Of a DNA stretch of 64,000 nt, positions 1 to 10,243 are shown in pieces. Under the pieces are notes generated by a model. The model saw only the letters and a list, made by a program, of their open reading frames with translations. It was not told the origin of the DNA and did not search any database. The stretch comes from Neopusillimonas aromaticivorans (GTDB taxonomy: Bacteria; Pseudomonadota; Gammaproteobacteria; Burkholderiales; Burkholderiaceae_B). Location: NCBI RefSeq assembly GCF_030344915.1, contig NZ_CP128233.1, positions 806,001-870,000 of the forward strand, in the 5' to 3' direction. Within the stretch, counting starts at the first letter, position 1. Each line of letters begins with the position of its first letter. The position numbers and the translations under genes were made by a program.

Positions 1-1
1 C

Positions 2-348
2 TCGGATGGCGATGTGCCCGGTTTTTCAGCACTGGAACTGATCGCCAATCGGGAGGCCGACACCGCAGTCAGACAAGCTCTGAAAACACTGGTAGCGTAT
101 CTGAATGCTGCGGTACCAGCGCTTCAGGCCGACCCCAAGCCGCACTGAAGCTGTGGTGCCGCGCCGGCAACGCCGAGCCCACGCCCTTGACGGTAGCCAT
201 GGTCAACGACACCTTGACACGTTTTGTGTCACCGGTACGCCCGGATGCGGAACGCTGGCGTCCGGTTTGGACCTACATGCGCGCACAAGGCTCTGATGTC
301 GTGGATGCTGCGATATTCGAACGCATTTTTGAAGTGGCCCACGGGTAA
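2..348 (+). CDS. 3' end of an unidentified gene, frameshifted
   Basis: The window opens inside a gene read on the plus strand. Frame 2 gives about 48 plausible residues and stops at 146-148. Frame 1 then continues with a protein-like stretch containing VNDTLTRFVSPVRPD and ending EVAHG before the TAA at 346-348. The two parts join naturally if one base is missing near 140, as at many other places in this window. The protein is alanine/leucine rich and soluble-looking, with no membrane segment or motif that I recognise. Its start lies outside the window and I assign no function. Confidence 0.5.
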   Translation, partial: GWRCARFFSTGTDRQSGGRHRSQTSSENTGSVSECCGTSASGRPQAALKLWCRAGNAEPTPLTVAMVNDTLTRFVSPVRPDAERWRPVWTYMRAQGSDVVDAAIFERIFEVAHG

Positions 349-360
349 CGCATGAATCGC

Positions 361-393
361 CCACGTTTACCAGTAACGACCCGGTAAACGTGG
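361..393. repeat. Perfect inverted repeat after the first gene
   Basis: The arms ccacgtttacc (361-371) and ggtaaacgtgg (383-393) are perfectly complementary over 11 bp with an 11-nt loop. The repeat lies 12 nt after the stop of the upstream gene and before the convergent DUF3597 gene. No T-tract follows on either strand, so it may be a bidirectional transcript-end hairpin rather than a textbook intrinsic terminator. Confidence 0.5.
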
Positions 394-447
394 CCTGAAA
401 CCGCTACGACACAAGGACCTGTGCAGCGGCAGAAAAGACGTCAAACG

Positions 448-834
448 TCAGTCAAGCAAATCAGCGGGTACATTACCGCCATTGGCAGCCACACGTGCCA
501 AGACCGCTTTATGCAGCCACATATTCATTTGGGCCGAGTCAGCCATCAGGTTTGCAGGACAGCCTAATTCGGTAGCCAGTTCCTTGCGGGCAGCCAGACT
601 GCTGTCGATGTCCAGCAACTTAAGCAAGTCGACGATTGACGTCTTCCAATTCAGCTTCTGGGGATTGGCTGCGGCGCGCTGTTCAAGCTGGGCAACCACG
701 TCAACAACAGTAACCGGCTGAGCCGCTGGTGCTGCTGCGCTTTCTGCCGGCGCTGTTGCGGTATCTGCAGCGGTTGCCGCCTGAGCCTCTTTACCAAAAC
801 CCAGTTTTTCAAGAATTGTGCTGAAAAAACCCAT
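448..834 (-). CDS. DUF3597 domain protein
   Basis: This is a 128-residue protein starting MGFFSTILEKLGFGKE, followed by an Ala/Pro-rich linker (about residues 17-45). A C-terminal domain follows with the signature LNWKTSIVDLLKLLDID and LATELGCP, typical of the DUF3597 family, whose function is unknown. The ATG at 832-834 is preferred over the upstream in-frame codon because a GGAGAGT ribosome binding site sits just before it. The family fold is predicted to be a small helical bundle related to LysM-associated stress proteins. It is monocistronic and intact. Confidence 0.8.
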   Translation of the reverse strand: MGFFSTILEKLGFGKEAQAATAADTATAPAESAAAPAAQPVTVVDVVAQLEQRAAANPQKLNWKTSIVDLLKLLDIDSSLAARKELATELGCPANLMADSAQMNMWLHKAVLARVAANGGNVPADLLD

Positions 835-932
835 GATACTCTCCGTATTTAAAACGCTAGATTGATAACACCTTGATTGGGATACCCGTGTCATTTTGGC
901 GACTTTACCAAACGATGATCCGACAGGCCCGA

Positions 933-1570
933 CTATACCTCTTTAGAGCAGACGCCAGCTTCAAATATGATCATGCCGGGAAAATGCCTGACTTGGCTGC
1001 GAAACAGAACGCCCCCATCCTTCCATCGACGCACGACCCGCTGGAAAATCAGTGCATTGGGAATCTGCAACAAGGCCCCGTGATTCTCGGGGGTGGCATC
1101 GCGCAAGGTGACATACAACAAGCCGATATCAACCACCTCGCCTTTGGCACCGGGCTTTTCGGCCGTGTCCAGAATTTCGACATGATCACCCACCCGGAAC
1201 GGGCGGGCCGTGAAAATAAGGATGGCGCAAAAAATATTCGACAGGACGCTCCAGGCGGCAAAAATGCCACGGCGGCAACCGCTGCGAAACCGGTAAATGC
1301 GGTCCACAGTACCGTGGCCGATACCCCGAGACGGCCCAGTACCAGCAATGCCGCCGTAATGATGATCACCCAACGGGCAATGGCCACGGTGGGCAACACC
1401 AGATGCCGAGGCAGATCGTACATGGCACTGACACGGTACAAAATTCGTTTCAGGCCACGCTGCAACACCCAGGCAACCACCACTATTGTCAGTACCTGTG
1501 CCGCCAGAAAGGCTGAATCAAGCCATTCGTGGGTCCACGCAGGAAAATAAGCCATCAGGGAAGCGGGCAC
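933..1570 (-). CDS. MscS-family small mechanosensitive channel, frameshifted
   Basis: This is a small inner-membrane channel (about 212 residues once repaired) that would release solutes on hypo-osmotic shock. Two to three N-terminal membrane helices are followed by the Ala/Gly-rich pore helix (VAAVAFFAAWSVLSNIF). The MscS beta domain follows, with FRVGDHVEI and LRDATPENHGALLQIPN. Reading changes frame at a run of five A (1260-1264 on the plus strand), where one extra base restores the pore helix exactly. The GTG at 1570 has GGAG seven bases upstream. The protein is at the short end of the family and lacks an extended C-terminal cage. Confidence 0.8.
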
Positions 1571-1683
1571 AACGAAACTCCGTTAACGATTGCAGCGGTT
1601 TATATAACCACCAGACGGGCTATTGTAGCCAGCGGGAGTACCGTGTCGAACTGACAACAGCGCCAGCACACCAGCGCCAGGTG

Positions 1684-2525
1684 TCAGTGGCAAAGCCGGA
1701 CAGCCGGATCTTGTCTGAAATACTGCGACAGCAGGCCATACCATTCGGGATAGCACCGCATCAGCGTCAAGGGCGCAACAAAAAGACTTCTGCACTGACC
1801 GCGAAGAACTCCGCCAGATCCGTCGCAGCATACGGGTCAAGGGGAAGATGACCCAACCAGGGTTGAGCCTCGTCTGACTCAGGGTCAATATCAGGAGGAA
1901 TCGCTGCTTCAGCGACCATTACCGCTTGTTCAAACTCAGTAAAGGTTGCGTGTAAAACCTCAACCCAATGGTCGGAAGATATATCAGGATGGGCTGCCAA
2001 ACCAGGCACACCCTGGGCAGCGCCTGAATACAGGTCAAGCTTGTGCGCAAACTCATGGATGACGACATTGACGCACGATGCGTCGCCGGGCCAACTGTCT
2101 TCCCATGAAAGCACCACAGGCCCGCCGTCCCATGCCTCGCCGGAAGCTTCCTGCACATACTCGTGGACAACGCCTGACTCATCAATCTCGATGCGAGGAA
2201 TCAGAAAACCCGAAGGGTAGATAATGATTTCCGTCCAGCCCTCGTAGACGACCGGGTCCAGATGCATCACGGGCAACGCAGCCTGAACCGCAACGACCCT
2301 TTGCATGAAGGCAGTGACCTCAAGCCCCTGAGCCCCACTGAAGGCCTTGCTGGCCAATACCCAGGCCGTGCGCTGCCTTAACTGTTCGTTGTCGACGTCG
2401 GACAAACCCCGCAGAAATGGCAGACTATCGAGCGTTTGCTGCCAGACCACCGGGTCAAGTTGATCAAGCCATTGCCTGATTTCCTTTTGGCCGGCACCCC
2501 GACCCGCCAACCAGCGCAACCACAT
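1684..2525 (-). CDS. mtfA: MtfA-like zinc metallopeptidase (M90), frameshifted near the C terminus
   Basis: This is a cytoplasmic zinc peptidase of the MtfA/DUF980 family; E. coli MtfA cleaves model peptides and binds the Mlc repressor. The zinc motif is visible as VVIHEFAHKLD, and the third ligand region as FFAVSAEVFF, followed by the conserved LMRCYPEWYGLL tail. The last part is read only if one base is added at the five-A run at 1780-1784 (plus strand). The repaired length is about 280 residues against about 265 in E. coli. It starts 15 nt after the maoC-like gene, so the two probably form an operon. Confidence 0.85.
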
Positions 2526-2540
2526 ACCTGGAAAGACAGG

Positions 2541-2972
2541 TTATTTGATCCGGGCTGTTGGCATGACCAACGCATCGCCATCAATGACGACTTTACCTTT
2601 GACGGTGCATACAGTGCTTAAGAGCACACGCCGTTTTTCGGGGATCAGTTCCTTGACGGTAACCGTGGCGTGCACCGTTTCGCCTGGGCGCACAGGGGCA
2701 AGGAAACGCAGGCTTTGGTTCAGATAAATGGTGCCCGGACCGGGCAACCGCCCGGCGATTGCGGCAGAGATGACACTGGCCGTCAGCATACCGTGCGCAA
2801 TGCGCCCCTTGAACGGGGTGGTTTGGGCAAATTCTTCATTCAGGTGAACGGCATTGTTGTCACCGGACGCACCGGCAAACAAGACAATATCAGCCTCGGT
2901 AATGGTTTTTGCAAACGTGGCCGTATCGCCGATCTTCAGATCCTCGAAATCGTAGCCGTTCAGTTCATTCAT
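2541..2972 (-). CDS. MaoC-family (R)-enoyl-CoA hydratase-like protein
   Basis: This is a 143-residue single hot-dog-fold protein of the MaoC/PhaJ type, which hydrates trans-2-enoyl-CoA to (R)-3-hydroxyacyl-CoA. The hydratase signature is present: D and H of the catalytic pair lie in ASGDNNAVHLNEEFA, followed by FKGRIAHGML. C-terminal strands include RFLAPVRPGETVHATV. A GGAG ribosome binding site lies five bases before the ATG. The substrate and pathway cannot be told from context. It is probably cotranscribed with mtfA. Confidence 0.85.
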   Translation of the reverse strand: MNELNGYDFEDLKIGDTATFAKTITEADIVLFAGASGDNNAVHLNEEFAQTTPFKGRIAHGMLTASVISAAIAGRLPGPGTIYLNQSLRFLAPVRPGETVHATVTVKELIPEKRRVLLSTVCTVKGKVVIDGDALVMPTARIK

Positions 2973-3090
2973 AACATCTCCGTTGTTTTGTTATCTGTAC
3001 TGCAATTGTTTACGGGTCGTGCTTTTCTACGTTTTTTCTTTTGTTACAGGTGCTGCCGTCGGCCAGGAAACCACATAACGACGGCCAGCA

Positions 3091-3585
3091 TCATGCCAGA
3101 AGCTTACGCGGGGCCGCCAGTACCTTGGTAACCGGCTCGACAACGTCAGCCTTGCCTTTGGATATCATGGTTCGCCGTTTCTCACGCTCTTGTTGTTCAC
3201 AAAAATGGCGTAACTCTTTATCGTTGCGACGGATGTGCACTGACAACCAGTCACGCAAGACAGCCGACAACTGGGCAGCCACCGTGACATGGCCGGCCCG
3301 ATGTTTTTCCTGGAGTTCACGCAGGTCATTCACAAACGCTTCGTGACCTTTTTTGTGTCCTTCCAGCTTGGGAAAACCCGCTTGGGCCATGACCCGCTCT
3401 TCCTCACGCAAGTGCTCGTCGGTATCGCGAACCAGGCGCTCGAGCAACCGGCCGACAACAAGTTTGCCCTTACCCTGGATGGTTGCCGTATGCAGCTCGT
3501 TGACCAGATCGACGAGCTTGCGATGATCGGCATCGATGGGACCATTGTCGATCACCATGTCGTTAGCCCACTCAAAATAAGCCAT
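3091..3585 (-). CDS. Bacteriohemerythrin
   Basis: This is a 164-residue four-helix non-haem di-iron oxygen carrier or sensor. The ligand pattern is visible: His in DADHRKLVDLVNELH (two His), His/Glu in DEHLREEERVM, two His in GHKKGHEAF, and His plus Asp in SVHIRRNDKEL. The final 30 residues are a basic extension beyond the family core. It lies 54 nt downstream of a chemoreceptor gene on the same strand, a pairing compatible with oxygen-linked taxis. That functional link is inference. The reading frame is intact. Confidence 0.9.
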   Translation of the reverse strand: MAYFEWANDMVIDNGPIDADHRKLVDLVNELHTATIQGKGKLVVGRLLERLVRDTDEHLREEERVMAQAGFPKLEGHKKGHEAFVNDLRELQEKHRAGHVTVAAQLSAVLRDWLSVHIRRNDKELRHFCEQQEREKRRTMISKGKADVVEPVTKVLAAPRKLLA

Positions 3586-3639
3586 ACCTGTAACCTCCTG
3601 TTGATTATCGTTATTGAACGGCCCAACCCGGAATCCGAA

Positions 3640-5268
3640 TCAGGCCGGTAACGCCAGACCTCCCGACGCCCGGTGCCCGCTGGCACCGTCTTGACCCAAA
3701 CGGAACACCGAAACCGCCTCGACCAGGTCTTGCGCCTGCTCTTCCAGCGAACCCGCCGCAGCCGCCGCCTCTTCGACCAGTGATGCATTCGACTGTGTCA
3801 CCTGATCCATTTGCGCCATGGCCAGATTGATCTGGTCGATGCCGTGCGACTGATCTGCGCTGGCCGCGCTGATTTCACCCATGATGTCGGCTACACGGCG
3901 AACACTGACCACGATTTCATCCATTGTGCTACCGGCTTTTTCAACCAGCTCGCTACCGGCACTGACGTTTTTAACCGAGGTTTCAATAAGCACCTTGATT
4001 TCTTTGGCGGCATCGGCGCTGCGGCTGGCCAGACTGCGCACCTCGCTGGCAACCACCGCAAAGCCACGCCCCTGCTCGCCGGCACGTGCAGCTTCGACGG
4101 CTGCATTCAAGGCCAGAATATTGGTCTGAAAGGCAATGGAATCAATGACACCGATAATGTCGGAAATTTTTCCGGATGAGGCGTTGATATCTTCCATGGT
4201 GTGCACAACCTGCGACACGACCTCGCCACCGCGCAAGGCCACCTGGGCAGCCTGCTCGGCGAGTTGATTGGCATGCTGACCACTTTCGAAATTTTGCTTG
4301 ACGGTGGTCGACAGGTCTTGCATGGAAGCCGCCGTTTCTTGCAACGCCGCCGCCTGTTCTTCGGTGCGCGACGACAGGTCAAGGTTACCGGCGGCGATCT
4401 GGTGCGTCGCCGTGGCGATAGAGTCAGTACCCTTGCGCACCCTTCTGACGATATTTACCAGGCTTTGATCCATGTCTTTGAGTGCCTGAAGCAACTGCCC
4501 GGCTTCATCGGCGCTGCTCACGGAAATCTGGCTGTCGAGCTGACCACCGGCAACCGCACGGGCCACCGTGACGGCCTGCTGTAATGGCGCTGTGATTGAG
4601 CGGGTAATGTAACGGGCCAGAACCAGGGCAATAACAAGCGCCCCCGCACCCAGGGCCAGCAGCAGCCAGTGTGTTGTTTCCGCCTCTTGTGCAGCCTGTT
4701 CACCCGACGCCTCAACAAGGCCGTCTTCAATGTCGACCAGACGCGCCAGGTTGACCTGCATTTCATCGAGCGCCGGGATGGTTTGCTTGCTGAGAATGTC
4801 ATAGGCTTCAGCCCGCTTGCCGGCCTCGATCAGCTCGGAAACCTTGTCACCCGATGACAGGTAGCGCATGCGCGCTTCGTGCATATTGGCCAGCAATTGA
4901 CGGGCCTGCGGCAATTTGAGCGACTCTTGCAGGAACTTGTAGTTATCGTTGAACTGGCCGATTGCGGCGGCACGGGATTCCCGCAATTTTTTACGCACGA
5001 CCGGGTCTTCTGAGGCGTAGATCTCGAGGGTGCGCAGCCCGTTGTTCAGGGAAATTGAGCGCAAGGTATTGGCCGCCTTGGCCTTCGCCCAGTCCAATTC
5101 AATAATGTTACTGGTTGTTGCAGCCAGACTGTCGATACGCACAACAGAAAGTACAACAATAACCAGCATCATGAGTATGACCAGACCAAAACCGACAGCC
5201 AGCCGGACACCAATGCGCCAATTGCGCGGCGAAAACGAAAACGAAGAAGAAGAGTAGTTTGAGCTCAT
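3640..5268 (-). CDS. Methyl-accepting chemotaxis protein (Tar-type topology)
   Basis: This is a 542-residue chemoreceptor. A first transmembrane helix (about residues 15-38) is followed by a four-helix periplasmic sensor domain of about 150 residues. A second transmembrane helix (LLLALGAGALVIALVLARYI) precedes the HAMP domain. The long signalling coiled coil has the invariant hairpin IDSIAFQTNILALNAAVEAA and GRGFAVVASEVRSLA. The ATG at 5268 is chosen over an upstream in-frame codon because it immediately precedes the cytosolic N-tail. No C-terminal CheR-binding pentapeptide is seen. The ligand is unknown. Confidence 0.92.
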   Translation of the reverse strand: MSSNYSSSSFSFSPRNWRIGVRLAVGFGLVILMMLVIVVLSVVRIDSLAATTSNIIELDWAKAKAANTLRSISLNNGLRTLEIYASEDPVVRKKLRESRAAAIGQFNDNYKFLQESLKLPQARQLLANMHEARMRYLSSGDKVSELIEAGKRAEAYDILSKQTIPALDEMQVNLARLVDIEDGLVEASGEQAAQEAETTHWLLLALGAGALVIALVLARYITRSITAPLQQAVTVARAVAGGQLDSQISVSSADEAGQLLQALKDMDQSLVNIVRRVRKGTDSIATATHQIAAGNLDLSSRTEEQAAALQETAASMQDLSTTVKQNFESGQHANQLAEQAAQVALRGGEVVSQVVHTMEDINASSGKISDIIGVIDSIAFQTNILALNAAVEAARAGEQGRGFAVVASEVRSLASRSADAAKEIKVLIETSVKNVSAGSELVEKAGSTMDEIVVSVRRVADIMGEISAASADQSHGIDQINLAMAQMDQVTQSNASLVEEAAAAAGSLEEQAQDLVEAVSVFRLGQDGASGHRASGGLALPA

Positions 5269-5582
5269 GACGCAGTAATAAAAGAGGTTGCCAGCTGTGC
5301 GGCAATTGTAAAGGGAATACGCCGGACAGGTTTGCCGGGGTATTCCCTGATTCACAACTACAGTTCAAAAATGAACTGCTTTCAGGTAAACACAACCGTT
5401 GCACAACGATGCATGGTCTGACAAAAAATGACAAGCCTTGTATGCTGTTTTTTAACAAATCTCAGGGTAACACTGGGGTATGTCAGAGCGATTTACTGCG
5501 GTATAGTGGGGCAATATTTTGCAATGAAGCACACAGACGGTAAACATGCATCGAGTGCAGTTGACGCTATGCAGGGGTTGTA
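5269..5582. promoter_or_regulatory. Divergent intergenic region with two strong inverted repeats
   Basis: This 314-nt spacer separates the chemoreceptor (minus) from the PAS-GGDEF-EAL gene (plus). Two inverted repeats lie in the chemoreceptor leader. One has arms gggaatacgccgg (5313-5325) and ccggggtattccc (5335-5347) with a single mismatch. The other is the perfect palindrome cagttca-N4-tgaactg (5361-5378). They could be operators or leader hairpins. A -10-like tatagt lies about 70 nt before the plus-strand gene. Promoter assignments are tentative. Confidence 0.4.
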
Positions 5583-7301
5583 ATGAACGGTCAACTCGAA
5601 AAAACAATGGTCGATGCCATTCCCGACGGCATGTTGCTGGTCGATGCCGAGGGGCATATCCTGCGTGCCAACGCCGCATTGCAAACCATGTCTGGCTACG
5701 CTGAACACGAACTGTTGGGCGCCACCCCCGATATTTTCCTGCCGCCTGCCCTGCGCACCGCTCACGCCGGGCTCATGAAGCAGTTTTTACCCAGCCGGCC
5801 CAGCGCAACATGTCGCAAAATGGCTCGCACCTGAAACTGCACCGTCGCGACGGGGTACAGATCCCGATCGATGTCGCGCTTAACCCTTGCACCATAGACG
5901 ACCGGCTGTGTGTTCTGGCTTTTGTCCGCGACCTGAGACCTCTGAAGAACCTTGAAGAGCGGGTCAACTACCAGGCTACCCATGACACGCTGACCGGGCT
6001 GCACAATCGTTGGCAGTTCTCGCAAGACCTGAACCAGGCACTGGCCGATTCAGCCCTGACGTCGACCCTGACCGCCGTCATCATGCTTGACCTGGACAAT
6101 TTCAAAACCATCAACGACAGCCATGGCCACAACGCTGGCGATCAGGTGCTGATCTCGGTCGCCAACCGGCTGCGCCTTGAGCTACCCCGGGCGCCCGGCT
6201 GGCACGCCAGGGGGTGACGAATTCCTGATCCTGGCAACCGGGCTGAACACTCCCGAGCACGCCACGTCGCTGGTCGAAAACCTGCTCGAGACCCTCAAAA
6301 CGCCATTCATACTGACGCACGGCCAACTGGAAATCATGGCTTCTGCCGGCCTGGTGATCGGGCCGCTTGACGCCACCGACGGCCAGACGCTGATGCGCTA
6401 TGCCGACATGGCCTTGCACCATGCCAAAGACGGCGGCAAGGGTCGCTACCTGCGCTATTCCACGCAGATGAGCCAAAGCCTTGACCGGCGCATGAAAATC
6501 TATCAACGGCTGCGCCAGGCTTTGAAACAGAACAGTCTGGAACTGCACTACCAGCCGCAAATCGACATGATCAACGGCGGGGTGGTTTCCGTCGAGGCGC
6601 TGTTACGCTGGACTGACGACGAGCTGGGGTATGTACCGGCCGACCAGTTCGTTGCCGTTGCCGAAGCCAGCGGCCTGATGGATGAACTGGGCCTTTGGGT
6701 ACTGGAAACGGCGTGTCAGCAACTGTCGCAATGGCAAAGCCAGGGCCTGCTGCTGCGAATGGCCGTCAATTTGTCGGCCCAGCAATTCAACCAGCCTCAC
6801 CTTATCCAGCAAATGGGTGAACTGATCTGGCGACACGGCCTGCGCCCCGACTGCCTTGAACTTGAACTGACTGAATCACAAGCCATGACCAACCCTGAGC
6901 AGGCCCGCGTAATCATGCAGCGCCTTAGTGACTTGGGTTTCAACCTGGCCATTGATGATTTTGGTACCGGCTACTCGTCGCTGGCTTACCTGCAGTTGCT
7001 GCCCATCAATCGGGTCAAAATTGACCGCAGCTTTGTCGCGCGCATTGAAACCTCGGAAGAAGGCAAACGCCTGATCCGGGGCATTATTGGTCTGGCCCAT
7101 TCGCTTGAGAAAGAAGTGGTCGCCGAGGGCGTTGAAACCATCCAGCAACTTAATTTCTTGCAAGAATTTGGCTGCAACGCCTACCAGGGCTGGTATTTTG
7201 CCAAAGCCATGCCCGCCAGTGATCTGGTCCAGTTCGTAAAAACCAGCCAATACGCTGCCCGGCGTATGGGCGACCCGCAGGCCGCCATTCATATTCAATA
7301 A
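5583..7301 (+). CDS. PAS-GGDEF-EAL cyclic-di-GMP turnover protein, frameshifted
   Basis: This is a cytoplasmic sensor of about 570 residues built of three domains. A PAS domain covers residues 1-120 (IPDGMLLVDAEGHILRAN). A diguanylate cyclase domain covers about 130-290, with intact GGDEF and HAKDGGKGRY. A phosphodiesterase EAL domain covers about 310-560, with VEALLRW, NLSAQQF, ELTES, DDFGTGYSSL and KIDRSF, so key EAL residues are present. Three frame changes (near 5780 in a T run, near 6180, and at the five-G run 6211-6215) break the raw reading. Both catalytic motifs survive, so either activity is possible. An AGGG-type ribosome binding site precedes ATG 5583. Confidence 0.88.
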
Positions 7302-7305
7302 ATGT

Positions 7306-7425
7306 TCAGGGCTCCAGCCGGTCTTTTCGAACAGCATCGTCTTCCATCAATTCGAACCACATGGCGTTCAGTACCGCAAAAGCGGCGGCTAACGGAAGAC
7401 CCAGAATCCAGGCAAAATACCACAT
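7306..7425 (-). CDS. cydX: CydX, small subunit of cytochrome bd oxidase
   Basis: This is a 39-residue single-helix membrane protein starting MWYFAWILGLPLAAAFAVLN and ending in an acidic/basic tail. It matches the CydX/YbgT family, which stabilises the haem b595/d site of the CydAB oxidase. Its ATG lies one base after the cydB stop codon, and a GGGGTG ribosome binding site is embedded in the end of cydB. It is the last gene of cydDCABX. Its stop is only four bases from the convergent GGDEF-EAL gene. Confidence 0.93.
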   Translation of the reverse strand: MWYFAWILGLPLAAAFAVLNAMWFELMEDDAVRKDRLEP

Positions 7426-7426
7426 A

Positions 7427-8604
7427 TCACACCCCTGATTTGCTGATTTGTTTAATACGCATGGTCTTTCCCCCTTCAATGGCAGCCGGATCGACTTTGC
7501 CCCGCAGTACCGAAAACACCCAGCTTGTATAGGCCAGGATAATCGGCATGAAGATGGCCGTACTGACCAGCATGATGAACAGCGTCAAATGACTTGAAGA
7601 CGAGTCCCAGACCATCAGACTGGCAGACGGGCTGACCGTTGATGGCAAGATGATGGGAAACATCGACACACCGACACTGCCGATAATGCCGGCAATGCCC
7701 AAGCCACTGCACACCAGTGCGGTTAACGCACGACGAGCTACTAAAAACACCAAAGCCAGCAAGGTTCCTGCAAACCCAAGCGCGGGAACCAGCCACAGTA
7801 GCGGATGAGCGGCATAATTACTGAACCAGGCCGCCTCCTGGACCATCACGGTCTTGATTAACGGGTTGGATGGCCCCAAGACATCAACCGCACTGGTTAC
7901 CACGTAACCGGCCACAAACCAGTACATGAACAACCCGGCAAGGGCATACAGTACAGTCGTTAACACGGCGGCAACAACTCCGAACGCCCGCGCGCGCTCA
8001 GCCACGGCTCCTGCGGTCTTGACCTGAAGCCAGGCGGCGCCGTGCGTCACCAGCATGGTCACCGAAATGACACCGCACAACAGCGCAAAGGGATTAAGCA
8101 ACCCAAAAAAGTACCGTCGTAAAAGATACGCATGTCCTCATCGAGCCGGAACGGCACACCCTGCAGGACGTTGCCGATGGCCACCCCGAAAATCAGGGCA
8201 GGCACAAAACCACCCACAAAAAGTGCAGCGTCCCAGCGGCTGCGCCATTTTGGATCGTCGCGTTTGCTGCGAAATTTGAACGCCACCGGGCGCAAGATCA
8301 AGGCCACCAGCACGGCAAACATGGCCAGATAAAAACCCGAAAATGAAACGGCATACAACTGGGGCCAGGCCGCAAAAATGGCACCGCCACCCAACACCAG
8401 CCAGACCTGGTTGCCTTCCCAGGTTGGGCCGATAGCGTTGATGACCACCCGGCGCTCAAGATCGTTACGCGCCACAAATGGCAACAACGTACCCGTACCC
8501 AGATCAAAACCGTCAGTGACGGCAAAACCGATCAGTAATACACCCAACAAAAGCCACCATATAAAGCGCAAGACATCGTAGGCAATAAGATCGTGCAAAA
8601 TCAT
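7427..8604 (-). CDS. cydB: Cytochrome bd ubiquinol oxidase subunit II, frameshifted
   Basis: This is integral membrane subunit II of the bd-type quinol oxidase, which reduces oxygen to water at high affinity. It opens WWLLLGVLLIGFAVTDGFDL and carries the family blocks NAIGPTWEGNQVWLVLGGG and FYDGTF/GLLNPFALLCG. It ends with the SSSHLTLFIMLVSTAIFMPI membrane block. The frame breaks inside FYDGTFFGLLNP at a run of six A (8105-8110, plus strand); one added base restores the reading, giving about 392 residues. It starts 17 nt after cydA and is translated with cydX. Confidence 0.95.
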
Positions 8605-8621
8605 GAGAATGTCTCCGGATG

Positions 8622-10204
8622 TTAATGGGCAGACGCCAGACGCGATGGGGTGGCGCCATCAGAGGCCGCCTCTGGCTCGGGCTCGGACGGCCCCTTGCGG
8701 ATGCTCTTGAGCATCAGCTTCATTTCAATGACGAACAACACCGTGTAAATTGCCAGGAAACCGACAATCGTCAGCAACACCGTTGAAGCGCCAAGATCGG
8801 AAACGGCCACGGCCGTTGGCAACACCCCTTCGATCACCCAGGGTTGACGCCCGACTTCAGCCACAATCCATCCGCACTCTGCAGCAATCCAGGGCAGCGG
8901 AATCGCCCACACGGCCACTTTCAACAATGTCGGGTAGGCATCCAGCTTGCGACGGGCAGACAACCAGAAAAACGTAGCCATCAAGGCGATGAAAAAGAAG
9001 CCCAGACCCACCATGATCCGGAACGTCCAGAACAGTAACGCAACCGGAGGAACCGTATCGGATGCTGCCTTGGCAATGTGTTCAGGGGTGGCCTGACGCG
9101 GGTCATCCACATAACGCTTGAGCAACAGCGCATAGCCAAGTGCACGGCCATTCTCTTCAAACGCCTGCTGAACCTGGGGCGGCACCGTCTCGCCGGCCTT
9201 GAGTGAACGAATGGTCTGCAAGGCGTCATAGGCAATGATGCCTTGACGGATATGCCCTTCTGCGGCCTGGACGAGTTCATCGATGCCAGGAATCTGCGTC
9301 GTCAATGAACGCGTTCCGATCAGGCCCATCACCCATGGAATATGAACGGCATAATGCGTTTCACGCGCCTCTTGGTCCGGAAAACCGAACGCAGTGAACG
9401 ACGCCGGCGCAGGTTCGGTCTCCCACATCGCCTCGATAGCTGCCAGCTTCATTTTCTGGTGTTCGGTTGACAGGTAACCGCTTTCGTCACCCAACACCAC
9501 GACCGAAAGGGCCGAAGCCAGGCCAAACGATGCCGCAACCGCCATTGAACGCTTGGCCAGATCGAGATGACGCCCCTTCAGCACGTACCAGGCTGAAACA
9601 CCCAGCACAAAAACAGAGGCCGTCACATAACCGGCCGACACGGTATGAACGAACTTGGCTTGAGCCACGGTATTGGTAATGACAGCAAAAAAGTCGGTCA
9701 CTTCCATACGCATGGTTTGCGGATTGAAGGCGGCACCCACGGGGTTTTGCATCCAGCCATTGGCAATCAGTATCCACAAGGCAGACAAATTCGAACCCAG
9801 GGCCACGCACCAGGTAGCGACCAGGTGACCGACTTTAGACAAGCGCTCCCAGCCGAAGAAAAACAAGCCTACAAAGGTAGCTTCGAGGAAGAAAGCCATC
9901 AGACCCTCGATGGCCAGCGGCGCACCGAAAACATCTCCGACATAGTGACTGTAATAACTCCAGTTCATGCCGAACTGGAACTCCATAACGATACCGGTGG
10001 CAACGCCCATGGCAAAGTTGATACCGAACAGCAGCCCCAGAACTTGGTCATGTCACGCCAGATCATTCGACCCGTCATGACGTACACCGTTTCCATAATG
10101 GCGACGATGATCGATAACCCTATCGTCAGGGGCACGAACAGAAAATGGTACAGCGCCGTTATGGCGAACTGCAGCCGTGACAAATCAACAATATCGAGGT
10201 CCAT
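8622..10204 (-). CDS. cydA: Cytochrome bd ubiquinol oxidase subunit I, frameshifted
   Basis: This is the haem-bearing subunit, with about nine membrane helices and about 527 residues once repaired. The distal haem ligand His is in ALYHFLFVPLTIG near residue 19. EVGRQPWVIEGVLPT is the conserved GRQPW motif. The quinol-binding Q-loop lies between KLAAIEAMWETEPAP and TVPPVALLFWTFRIMVG, with the insertion typical of long-loop (E. coli-type) enzymes. The frame breaks near the N terminus at a four-C run (10035-10038), where one base restores FWGLLFGINFAMGVATG. It lies between cydC and cydB. Confidence 0.96.
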
Positions 10205-10243
10205 GGTGTTTTCCTCAAACCAGGGTTAAAACTTCAAATCCAG

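Noticed and set aside
361..393. Classical intrinsic terminator
   Set aside because: The hairpin is strong but no T-tract follows on either strand; it is kept as an inverted repeat only.
5583..7301. Programmed frameshifting in the PAS-GGDEF-EAL gene
   Set aside because: The break points are short homopolymers without a stimulatory structure, the shifts needed are several in a row, and the same kind of break occurs in dozens of unrelated genes here.
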